Positions 7,137 to 13,508 of a stretch of 18,356 bases of DNA are shown piece by piece. Every line of letters begins with the position of its first letter. The first letter of the stretch is position 1. The position numbers were made by a program, and so were the translations under genes. The notes under the pieces are model-generated. The model worked only from the letters and a program-made list of their open reading frames with translations, was not told the origin of the DNA and ran no database searches. Source of the stretch: Candidatus Coatesiibacteriota bacterium (GTDB taxonomy: Bacteria; RBG-13-66-14); the NCBI GenBank assembly GCA_030631385.1, contig DAOVLG010000002.1:1-18356 (forward strand), written 5' to 3'.

Positions 7137-7355
7137 TTGACCGATCAGATAAGCAAAGACATGATCATCGAAGAGGTCGTCCGAAAGTACCCAAAGACCA
7201 TTCCCGTCTTTATGGCCCACGGCCTGCACTGCATCGGTTGTCACATCGCCAATTACGAGACCATCGAACAGGGCGCCCTGGGTCATGGTATGAGCAACAT
7301 CACCGACCTCATGAAGGACCTCAACGAGACCGTCGAAGACGACGACGAGGCCTAA
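7137..7355 (+). CDS. DUF1858-domain protein (redox disulfide type), copy 1
   Basis: 72 residues. The whole protein is one DUF1858 domain: ISKDMIIEEVVRKYPKTIPVF, then the signature HGLHCIGCHIANYETIEQGA with a CxxC pair, then a short helical end and an acidic tail (VEDDDEA). This family is often associated with hybrid-cluster proteins and with the N-terminus of other redox proteins; the CxxC is thought to be a disulfide or metal site. The start is TTG 7137, with GGAGG at 7128-7132 four bases upstream. No hybrid-cluster protein lies in this window. The second copy follows after 3 bases, so the pair is one unit. Confidence 0.88.
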   Translation: MTDQISKDMIIEEVVRKYPKTIPVFMAHGLHCIGCHIANYETIEQGALGHGMSNITDLMKDLNETVEDDDEA

Positions 7356-7358
7356 CCC

Positions 7359-7562
7359 ATGACCGAACCGATCACCAAGGACACCACCATGGCCGAGCTG
7401 CTCGGCCGTTCTCCGAAGCTGGCCGAGGCGGTAAAAAGGATCACCGGCTCCGACTGTTCCGACTGCCCCGCCGCCAAGGACGAAACCGTGGAGCTCTACG
7501 CCATCCTGCACGGTTATGATCTGGAGGAGCTCCTGCGGGAATTGAACTCTGTCGAGCTATAG
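7359..7562 (+). CDS. DUF1858-domain protein, copy 2
   Basis: 67 residues, a diverged paralogue of the preceding gene: ITKDTTMAELLGRSPKLAEAV, then GSDCSDCPAAKDETVELYA, then YDLEELLRELN. The CxxC is kept, but the surrounding HGLHC-GCH histidines are replaced by acidic and serine residues, so the two sites probably differ in redox or metal behaviour. ATG 7359 lies 3 bases past the stop of copy 1, with GAGG about 9 bases upstream inside copy 1. The two products might form a heterodimer; that is inference from adjacency. Confidence 0.82.
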   Translation: MTEPITKDTTMAELLGRSPKLAEAVKRITGSDCSDCPAAKDETVELYAILHGYDLEELLRELNSVEL

Positions 7563-7692
7563 GATCACCCGGATGAAAACGCCCCCTAGCCGACCCACGC
7601 GAGGGGTGTCCAATCTACCATCGGCCGAGAGTTCCAGGTTTATCTGTACTGATTGGGATAGCGGTTACCAACCGATCCGTGTAAGAAACCAC

Positions 7693-8617
7693 ATGTAGAT
7701 CAGGCGCTTCAGCAGCGAAGACCTCCCTCAAGCGGTGGAGCTCTACAATCTCTGTTACCCCGAGCACCCACGGAGCTTGGAGCACGCGGCCTACGAGGAG
7801 GAGACCCACCCCACCGACCACTTTCGAGAGCGGTTCGTGTCCCTCGCAGGGGATAAGCTCGTCGGTCTGTTGATCCTCTCAACCTGCAACTGGCTCGACG
7901 GGGACCGGACGTTCGGGATACACATCTTCGTTCACCCGGAGCACCGCAGTCACGGTCGCAGGCTCTACCGGCTGACCGAAACCCACCTGGGGTACCTGAA
8001 CTGGCGGAGATTGATGGCCGACTGCCGTGAGAGCAACGAGGCGGCGACTACATGGCTGGCGAGGTTGGAATTTCGGGAGGTCGGCCGCAACCTCGATTCT
8101 ATACTGGACCTGTCAACCTACCGACGGCCGGCTGATTACAACGAGGTTCTGCAGAGGGTAACTGACCAGGGGATCGAGATAAGGACCTACGCCGAGATCG
8201 AGGACCCGAAAAGAGAGAGGAAGCTCTGGGAACTATACGAGGAGATCAACGCCGACATGCCCTCCCCCCACCTCTACCGGCGTAGCTCCTTCGAGCTCTG
8301 GGGGGCCAGGATGGCCAACCCCGCCCACCACCGAGGATGCGATTTGGCTCGCCCTCGACGGCGAGAGTTTCGTCGGTATTACCGAGCTGCGTTTCAGGAA
8401 CGGTCTTACGGAAACGCAACGTTGCCGATTAACAGAACGCTCCAGGCCGTACCGAAACCGGGGGATAGCCGCCGCGTGTAAGTATATGGCAACACAACGG
8501 GCGTCGGACCGTGGTGTTCGGCCCTCGTTACCGGCAACGACGAGAATAACTTTGAACATGCCGAGGATAAACCGACGCCTGGGGTTCCAACGGCTCCCCG
8601 CCTGGCTGGAATTTTAA
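7693..8617 (+). pseudogene. GNAT acetyltransferase, tandem-domain, degraded
   Basis: Codon 1 is ATG 7693 and codon 2 is TAG; one base change from GAG would give MEIRRFSSEDL, a classic GNAT start. The frame then continues 7699-8330 as a normal first GNAT domain (FGIHIFVHPEHRSHGRRLY, WLARLEFREVGRNLDS) into a second domain (YEEINADMPSPH). Near 8325-8333 the frame slips by one, after which the second domain resumes as AIWLALDGESFVGITELRF, then RPYRNRGIAAACKYMA. Near 8515-8530 it slips again to give LVTGNDENN, then returns to INRRLGFQRLPAWLEF and TAA 8615-8617. Several independent lesions argue for real decay rather than a sequencing error. No promoter is visible in 7563-7692. Confidence 0.75.
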
Positions 8618-8645
8618 AAAAAAAACGAAAAATAACCGGTAACCC

Positions 8646-8673
8646 TTGACTTAAACAGAATTCAGGCTATTAT
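8646..8673 (+). promoter_or_regulatory. Promoter of the cupredoxin-like gene
   Basis: -35 TTGACT (8646-8651), a 16-base spacer, and -10 TATTAT (8668-8673), in an AT-rich pocket just after the pseudogene. Predicted start is near 8680. This supports ATG 8717 over the GTG at 8687 as the start of the next gene. Confidence 0.75.
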
Positions 8674-8716
8674 TATAGGGACGGAGGTGAAGCTCCGTGA
8701 AATCGGAGGTTGCTCA

Positions 8717-9073
8717 ATGAGGAGAGGGTTACTAATCTTCAGCATCCTCGTCCTGACGCTGGCGGCCTTGGCCGCGATCCACAACGTGAGCATCGGCGAT
8801 AACTTCTTCAATCCCGAGATCATCACCATTGACCCCGGTGACCGAATCCGCTGGACCAACAACGGCGATTACACCCACCGGACCAAATCCCTCGACGATC
8901 TGTGGGATTCGGGATTTCTGGATCCGGGCGAGAGCTACACCCGCACCTTCAACGACACCGGTTCCTTCGACTACCACGACCCCCAGTTCCCCACCGCCAC
9001 GGGAACCGTCGTAGTCAAGACAGACGACGTTGAACTTATGAGCTGGGGACGGATCCTCAGCCTGTACCGTTAG
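8717..9073 (+). CDS. Exported cupredoxin-like protein lacking most copper ligands
   Basis: 118 residues from ATG 8717, which has GGAGG at 8705-8709 seven bases upstream. The N-terminus RRGLLIFSILVLTLAALAA is a signal peptide. The rest is a single plastocyanin-type domain: NFFNPEIITIDPGDRIRWTN, then DYTHRT with the first histidine, SGFLDPGESYTRTF, and FDYHDPQFPTATGTVVV at the place where type 1 copper proteins read YHCxxHxxM-G. Here the cysteine is Asp, the second histidine position is not His, and the methionine is absent, so only the first histidine remains. A classical blue-copper site cannot form; the fold may have a structural or ligand-binding role. The protein should be periplasmic. It stands alone under its own promoter. 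Confidence 0.85.
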   Translation: MRRGLLIFSILVLTLAALAAIHNVSIGDNFFNPEIITIDPGDRIRWTNNGDYTHRTKSLDDLWDSGFLDPGESYTRTFNDTGSFDYHDPQFPTATGTVVVKTDDVELMSWGRILSLYR

Positions 9074-9150
9074 GGCAAGGTCGTAAAAGGCACGGGAAAT
9101 TAACCAGTATAAAGAGTAGTCTGGGGGCGTCTTTTATTTTCGGGATGAGC

Positions 9151-9170
9151 AAACGGCCCTCGGGCCGTTT
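9151..9170. terminator. Hairpin, probable terminator of the cupredoxin-like gene
   Basis: The arms AAACGGCCC and GGGCCGTTT are perfectly complementary around a TC centre. Only a short T run (TTTCTGG) follows, so termination may be partial. It lies about 80 bases after the stop at 9073. Confidence 0.6.
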
Positions 9171-9352
9171 CTGGTATGAACATGCGACCTCTGCGAAAGC
9201 ATCCAACTAGGGCACCTCCCCAATCCAAAACACGACCGACAAAGGGATTAGACAAGTGGGGGGACGTCCACTCGCCCCGTCGTTCAGGCTACATTTGACA
9301 AGAGGTTAAGACAAGCTCTGGCACCTTTTCGAGGCACCAGCGATGATTGTTA

Positions 9353-9378
9353 AAACAAGGGGTTTCAACCCCTTGTTT
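9353..9378. terminator. Strong hairpin between converging genes, probable terminator
   Basis: The arms AAACAAGGGG (9353-9362) and CCCCTTGTTT (9369-9378) pair perfectly, and GGGGTT/AACCCC extends the stem inward. The minus strand continues as TTTTAACAAT, and the plus strand as CCTTTAAG. Its position about 100 bases past the minus-strand stop at 9483 suits that transcript; it may also back up the plus-strand one. Confidence 0.65.
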
Positions 9379-9482
9379 CCTTTAAGGTGATACTTCAATC
9401 ACCCTCAAAACGGGCCTATGTGGCGGTTTTCAAAGGTCAATAAGCAAACTGAAAGACCCCAAACCGATTCTGAGACAACCGC

Positions 9483-10280
9483 CTACTGACTGGTGAAACT
9501 GAAGAGAACGATCAATCCGACGGTGACCGCGGTCACGATGATCGGTTCCAGGATCGGCGTCTCCTCCACTTCGGGCGTTTGGGGTCCGATGTCGGCGTAC
9601 CGGGTATCTATCAGTTCTTCGGCGGCCGAGGTTGAAACGACATCCTCGGCGGTCCCGGTTATGTTGCCGACCCAAGCATACCCATCACCGGTGAAACTGG
9701 GGACGCGAAAGTGAACCTCGGCCACGGCCCTGCGCCTCACCCCGGACCCGGCCCGCGTGTAGATGACCCGACACTCGACCAGCCGGTAGTCCAGGGTGCC
9801 GGCCTTGGCCGAGCTGGGCGCAAACCCCTCGGTCGGGGAGGATGACGAAGTCGGGTCGGAGGAAGACGATTCGGATGGGTTCTGGGCGTCGGGTGCGTTA
9901 CCGTCGGTGGCGCCCTCATCGGACATCACCCGCTCCTTCTCCTCGTGCGCCTCGCGCAGCGCCTCATCCACCTCAGACTCACCGGTAGGCGCGGCGACCG
10001 CCCCCACGAAGTAGCCCCGCCGGGTCAAGACGCTGATCAGCTCTTCTTCCAGCCGCTCGTGAAGGGCGGTCTTATCACCGCTGGAGACGTCGTTTATCTC
10101 CTGTATTAGTCCGGGCATCATCTCGGGCCTGCGTGCCAAAATATCCACGACATCGGTCAGGGCCACGATCTTCAACTGGCCGTCGGTGGGCGTGTCGCCG
10201 TGGACATTGATGGGAAGGTCGGTGCAGGCACCGATCAGCACCAACGTAAACGGCACCGTAAAGACAAGGAAACGGTTCAT
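9483..10280 (-). CDS. Lipoprotein with Ser-rich linker and C-terminal membrane helix
   Basis: 265 residues, family not recognised. The N-terminus ends in the lipobox LIGAC with the lipid-bearing cysteine at residue 19. Residues about 35-95 form a predicted folded region (LKIVALTDVVDILA, then LHERLEEELISVLTRRGYFVG) resembling envelope lipoproteins that take part in assembly; the link is weak. Residues about 120-150 are low-complexity (SESSSSDPTSSSSPTEG), followed by a beta-rich part (LDYRLVECRVIYTRAG, AVAEVHFRV). The end is a hydrophobic helix, EPIIVTAVTVGLIVLFSF. A lipid anchor at one end and a helix at the other is unusual. GAGAGA lies about 10 bases before ATG 10280, and a good promoter lies upstream. 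Confidence 0.72.
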   Translation of the reverse strand: MNRFLVFTVPFTLVLIGACTDLPINVHGDTPTDGQLKIVALTDVVDILARRPEMMPGLIQEINDVSSGDKTALHERLEEELISVLTRRGYFVGAVAAPTGESEVDEALREAHEEKERVMSDEGATDGNAPDAQNPSESSSSDPTSSSSPTEGFAPSSAKAGTLDYRLVECRVIYTRAGSGVRRRAVAEVHFRVPSFTGDGYAWVGNITGTAEDVVSTSAAEELIDTRYADIGPQTPEVEETPILEPIIVTAVTVGLIVLFSFTSQ

Positions 10281-10320
10281 GGACTGGTCTCTCTTTTTGT
10301 TTTAACGGTCATTTGATTGG

Positions 10321-10350
10321 ATTCTACGGTTATATACGGGAAGCTGTCAA
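10321..10350 (-). promoter_or_regulatory. Promoter of the lipoprotein gene ending at 9483
   Basis: On the minus strand: -35 TTGACA (10350-10345), an 18-base spacer, and -10 TAGAAT (10326-10321). Predicted start is near 10314, giving a leader of about 34 bases. It separates this gene from the ridA operon upstream. Confidence 0.75.
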
Positions 10351-10435
10351 GCCTGGGGCTCGTTTAACTGTTTGTCAAGCTGAGGTTTCCTGAGTCCCGG
10401 CTCGGACCGCCCACGGCGTCCAAGGATCACAAGAA

Positions 10436-10822
10436 CTACCCACCGAGAAGGGCCACCGCCTCGATCTCGATCAGGGCTCCCCCGGGGAGGGAGTCCACCT
10501 GAACCGCCGAGCGGGCGGGTGGATTCCCGTTGAAGAACTCGGCGTACACCTCGTTCATCCGGGCGAACTGGCGAAGATCAGTCATGAAGACGGTGAGCTT
10601 GACCGCCCTTTCCAGGGAGCTGCCGGCTGCCCGCAGGACGGCGTCGAGGTTCATAAGGACTCGCCGGGCCGCCACCCCGATATCATCCTGCTCAAGCTCA
10701 CCCGTTGAGGGGTTGAGTGGAATCTGACCGGCGGTGAAAACGAGGTCGCCGGCGACGACCGCCTGGCTGTAGGGACCGATCGCCTCGGGGGCATTCTCGG
10801 TGGCCACGATACGACGCTCCAT
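10436..10822 (-). CDS. ridA: RidA family enamine/imine deaminase
   Basis: 128 residues, the standard length of the RidA (YjgF/UK114) family. Key features: APEAIGPYSQAV near the start, FTAGQIPLNPSTGEL, and NPPARSAVQV with the catalytic arginine at residue 104. IEIEAVALL carries Glu119, fifteen residues on, the same spacing as Arg105 and Glu120 in the E. coli enzyme. By family knowledge RidA hydrolyses reactive 2-aminoacrylate and related enamines to keto acids, protecting PLP enzymes. The start is ATG 10822, with GGGAGG 5 bases upstream. It follows the unknown 10838-12016 gene by 15 bases and is probably cotranscribed with it. No clear terminator was found downstream. Confidence 0.95.
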   Translation of the reverse strand: MERRIVATENAPEAIGPYSQAVVAGDLVFTAGQIPLNPSTGELEQDDIGVAARRVLMNLDAVLRAAGSSLERAVKLTVFMTDLRQFARMNEVYAEFFNGNPPARSAVQVDSLPGGALIEIEAVALLGG

Positions 10823-10837
10823 ATAAACCTCCCACTA

Positions 10838-12016
10838 CTATACGTCGGAGGGCTCGGCAGGTTTCACGTCCTCGGAGTCTTTGGACAATTGGGTCGGCTC
10901 GGCCTGTTTCGCCTCACTCTCGTGGTAATCCTGGGTGGCTTTTCTGCGCACACCCATGAGGAGAATGGCATCGAAGAGGGGATTGAAGCGGGTGGGCAGG
11001 AGGCCGAGGACGCTTTTCGCCCGGTGCGCCAGTTCACGGGGGAGGGTCCCCACATCGGCCTCGGTGGTGGCGGCCAGGACCCCCTCGAGATTATCCAAAT
11101 AATCCTCGGCCTGAAAGCTCCGGGTGGCGGCCGTGGCTACCTGGCGCACCAAGCCTGCGGCGGCCGCCTCGATCTCCTCTCTTCCGGATTTATTATCCAC
11201 CGCGGCCCGCATCAGCTCTACGGCCTGGGAGGAGATGGTATCCAGCGCCTGCTCCACAACCTCTTCCTCGGGAACGAGTCCCTCGAACCGATCGGCGGCA
11301 AGGGTTGTCAGACGGGTCGTTTCGGCGACCTTGGCCACGGTTTCCTCGGCCTCAAAACCGAGCTTCTCCGCCAGACCGCCGGTGTCTATCTCCTCCGCCT
11401 CCCAATCGGCGGCCAATACGTCGCAGAATACCTCGCTCTGGAGATGGTCCGGGTCGAGGACCCGGCTCACGAAGCCCATCACGTTGCGTTGGAAGACGTA
11501 ATCGGCGTAGTTGATCCAGAACAGATGTTGGAGGATCGGGATGGATCGGGCTTTGGCTTCGGGGTTGGACAGGAGGTTGAGCATGATGAGGTTGGTCCAG
11601 GCCAGACGGTCGGAGTTCCGGGCGACCAGCCTCACCTGAGCGCTCAGGGCGATGACGGTCAGACCCATCCTCGCCTTGTCGTCTACGATCTGGTCAAGAC
11701 AGGTCCCGACGTACTCGGCCATCGCCTCCTGTTTCCCATCCGTCGGAGGGCGATTTGTGCCGAGGTAGTTGGCGATGACGCGGGGATCGAAACGGATGTT
11801 GGACCACTCGGGAGCCTCGACGAGCCCGGCGACGGCGGCGGTGAGCTCCTCCCGGTTTGCCAGGAGTTCCTTCTCACCGTCGGGGTCTCGCTTCTGCAAC
11901 GTCGTTACCGCCTTCTCCGCGTCGGTGCGGAGCTTGGCGAAATCATGACGGCGAAAGGCCAACCCGGCGCGCTGCAGGCGAAAAGGCGGCTTTCTCTTCT
12001 TCCTCTTCTTGCTCAA
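10838..12016 (-). CDS. Unknown helical protein with a lysine/arginine-rich N-terminus
   Basis: About 392 residues, family not recognised. It opens with a very basic stretch (SKKRKKRKPPFRLQRAG), suggesting nucleic-acid or ribosome contact, though nothing else supports that. The body is mostly helical and has no obvious catalytic motif; segments include NIRFDPRVIANYLG, LRELAHR-like LPRELAHRAKSVLG, and LFWINYADYVFQRNVMGF. The tail is charged (AEPTQLSKDSEDVKPAEPSD). There is no ATG; I prefer TTG 12016, because AAGGTGG lies 7 bases upstream. TTG 12022 is the alternative but sits almost on that site. It is soluble by appearance. Cotranscription with ridA is likely, but the functional relation is unknown. 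Its antisense strand is also long and open, but carries no family motifs. Confidence 0.72.
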   Translation of the reverse strand: MSKKRKKRKPPFRLQRAGLAFRRHDFAKLRTDAEKAVTTLQKRDPDGEKELLANREELTAAVAGLVEAPEWSNIRFDPRVIANYLGTNRPPTDGKQEAMAEYVGTCLDQIVDDKARMGLTVIALSAQVRLVARNSDRLAWTNLIMLNLLSNPEAKARSIPILQHLFWINYADYVFQRNVMGFVSRVLDPDHLQSEVFCDVLAADWEAEEIDTGGLAEKLGFEAEETVAKVAETTRLTTLAADRFEGLVPEEEVVEQALDTISSQAVELMRAAVDNKSGREEIEAAAAGLVRQVATAATRSFQAEDYLDNLEGVLAATTEADVGTLPRELAHRAKSVLGLLPTRFNPLFDAILLMGVRRKATQDYHESEAKQAEPTQLSKDSEDVKPAEPSDV

Positions 12017-12086
12017 ACCCAATCCACCTTATCAAATAAAAAAAGAGGGGGCGGGGATTCTACTCCACCTTCCATCGGTTCAGATC

Positions 12087-12650
12087 TTAAAGCTGCAGCC
12101 AGGTCTCCGTCTCGTCGAGGTAGAACATCCCCGGTACGAGCCGTTCCCGATAGTACCGGGCGAATATCCTCTCCACCTCGGTCCGGGCCTCGGAGGAGTG
12201 CGCCAGCTCCGGTGTGGTCACCGCCAACCGGGCGTAGACCAGGTCCCGGTTGTTGTTCTCCCGCCAGACCACCTCCTCGGCGTACACGTAGCCCTCGCCC
12301 TTGGGTGTCACAGCCAGGTAGCCCAGGGATGTCTCTCCGATCAACCCGGACATCTTCAACCGGGTCATCTCGTCGGCCATGAAGAGGGAATCGAGCAACG
12401 CGGACAGCGCGGTGGCCTTCTCGGGGTCCAGCTCCGCTTCGGGGATCAGGGGCTCGTAGCCGTAGATCGGCTCACCCACGGCCCGGACGTTGGAGACCAT
12501 CCACACGTCCTCCCCCAATTCCGCATAACTACCCAGAACCTGGTTCTCCAGCATCGTCTTGGCGTCCATCAACTCGACGTTGAACTGGGCCTGGACGCAG
12601 CCCAGAACAGCGAGGAGGGCAACAGCGAGAACTCGGAGGATGGTATTCAT
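12087..12650 (-). CDS. YdbL-family (DUF1318) lipoprotein
   Basis: 187 residues. The signal sequence ends LLAVLGC with the probable lipidated cysteine at residue 18; signal peptidase I cleavage after VQA is an alternative. The C-terminal half fits DUF1318: MSGLIGETSLGYLAVTPKG, ARTEVERIFARYYRERLVPG, then a final Trp (TETWLQL), matching the G-x-GE...GYL, pG...W pattern of YdbL. In enterobacteria YdbL works with the AsmA-like YdbH and the lipoprotein YnbE in outer-membrane lipid homeostasis; neither partner is in this window. The ribosome site is weak, and the predicted transcript start lies only about 14 bases before ATG 12650. A T run at about 12029-12036 follows downstream on the coding strand, without a clear hairpin. 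Confidence 0.72.
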   Translation of the reverse strand: MNTILRVLAVALLAVLGCVQAQFNVELMDAKTMLENQVLGSYAELGEDVWMVSNVRAVGEPIYGYEPLIPEAELDPEKATALSALLDSLFMADEMTRLKMSGLIGETSLGYLAVTPKGEGYVYAEEVVWRENNNRDLVYARLAVTTPELAHSSEARTEVERIFARYYRERLVPGMFYLDETETWLQL

Positions 12651-12670
12651 ATCAGTTTGGGAACCGTTTT

Positions 12671-12699
12671 ATGGTATCCACATCGAGGTGGTGTGTCAA
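12671..12699 (-). promoter_or_regulatory. Promoter of the YdbL-family gene
   Basis: On the minus strand: -35 TTGACA (12699-12694), a 17-base spacer, and -10 TACCAT (12676-12671, 4 of 6 matches). Predicted start is near 12664, only about 14 bases before the ATG, so the leader is very short. Confidence 0.65.
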
Positions 12700-12748
12700 G
12701 GTGTCCGCCGGGCTAGAAGGTAACGATGAAGCTCATGAGGTGGTATAT

Positions 12749-13420
12749 CTAGTCGGCGATCAGATTTCTCACGAGGGTGTAATCGAGGATGTAGCTGCTC
12801 TGAGCCAGATTGGTCTCGATACCGCCGGCGGCGCCCAATAGACCGTCGCCCACACCCAAGCCGAGGCTCCAGAGGTGCTCCTCCTCGGCGGTGTAGACGT
12901 AACCGGCCCAGAAGGTCACGTGGGGTAACAGACGCTGCTCGAGCCCGAGCCGAACCTCGCGGAATGCCTCGGCCCGGCTGTTGACCAGGTTGCGCACGTC
13001 CATGGATAAGACCACATCGGGGAATGGAAACCGGGCAAGGCCGAGGTTGACGGTTTCGTCGCCCAGGCCCTCAAGGTTGGCCCGGCAGTCGGGAAGGCCG
13101 TCGGGAAGATCCACATAGGTGGCTGCCACGTAGGCCTCCGGGGCGAACTCCCAGGTGGCGCCCACGGTGAAACCGTAACCGCTCTTCCGTTCCCTTTCCA
13201 CCCCACCTTCCATAAAAGCGCCATCATGGATAACCGGGTACTCCCGGGAGTAGTAACTCCCGCTTGCGGCCAGGGTGGCGAAATCGGAACCCGGTGCACC
13301 GCCCATCCCCAGGGGACGGCAGTTCAGGTTAGAGAGGGTGCGGTAGTAGACCTCCGCCGCCCCGGCGAAGGCGAACGTGAGAAGCAGAAAAAACACCAGA
13401 AGAGGCGGGACCGATCTCAT
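12749..13420 (-). CDS. Exported beta-barrel-like protein of unknown family
   Basis: 223 residues from ATG 13420. The longer frame upstream to 13684 runs antisense into holA and lacks export features, so it is rejected. The N-terminus RSVPPLLVFFLLLTFAFAGAA is a signal peptide ending AGAAEV. The mature part begins YYRTLSNLNCRPLGMGGA, similar in feel to the start of PorV-, FadL- or UPF0164-like barrels (RPLGMGGA). It continues with repeated amphipathic strands (YGFTVGATWEFAPEAYVAATY, VTFWAGYVYTAEEEHLWSLG). It lacks the full length of a FadL barrel. An outer-membrane location is inferred. TATAAT sits 6 bases before the ATG, so transcript and reading frame may begin together. It is divergent from holA. 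Confidence 0.72.
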   Translation of the reverse strand: MRSVPPLLVFFLLLTFAFAGAAEVYYRTLSNLNCRPLGMGGAPGSDFATLAASGSYYSREYPVIHDGAFMEGGVERERKSGYGFTVGATWEFAPEAYVAATYVDLPDGLPDCRANLEGLGDETVNLGLARFPFPDVVLSMDVRNLVNSRAEAFREVRLGLEQRLLPHVTFWAGYVYTAEEEHLWSLGLGVGDGLLGAAGGIETNLAQSSYILDYTLVRNLIAD

Positions 13421-13426
13421 TCCGTG

Positions 13427-13432
13427 ATTATA
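13427..13432 (-). promoter_or_regulatory. -10 box next to the start of the barrel-like gene
   Basis: A perfect TATAAT on the minus strand (13432-13427) ends 6 bases before ATG 13420. The -35 side (TTGTTT, 17 bases upstream) is poor. If used, the mRNA would begin at or next to the ATG. There is no Shine-Dalgarno sequence. Confidence 0.5.
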
Positions 13433-13473
13433 CGGCACGGCTCCCCTTAAAACAACAGACCCCGATACCGCAC

Positions 13474-13502
13474 TTGATATGCGGGACCGGTCCGGGTATC
13501 CT
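13474..13502 (+). promoter_or_regulatory. Probable leaderless promoter of holA
   Basis: -35 TTGATA (13474-13479), a 17-base spacer, and -10 TATCCT (13497-13502). The ATG follows at 13509, just 6 bases after the -10 box and without a Shine-Dalgarno sequence, so a leaderless transcript is predicted. Confidence 0.55.
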
Positions 13503-13508
13503 TGACCC

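Larger units (their letters stand above)
9074..9482. other. Intergenic region without a recognisable gene
   Basis: About 410 bases between two converging genes. It contains the two hairpins listed separately (9151-9170 and 9353-9378). I see no reading frame with a ribosome site and no tRNA-like fold. A short direct repeat, GGCACC, occurs twice around 9320-9337 but looks incidental. Confidence 0.6.

Noticed and set aside
9317..9340. Repeated GGCACC near 9320 as a possible CRISPR or repeat element
   Set aside because: Only two 6-base copies with no regular spacing; no arrays of repeats were seen anywhere in the window.
12029..12060. T run after the YdbL-family gene as an intrinsic terminator
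   Set aside because: On the minus strand CCCCGCCCCCTC is followed by seven T, but I could not find a complementary upstream arm that forms a convincing stem.
10889..12382. A 497-codon open frame on the plus strand
   Set aside because: It is antisense to the 10838-12016 gene and part of the YdbL-family gene, is rich in Gly, Pro and Arg, and has no recognisable motif. It is a by-product of GC-rich codon bias.
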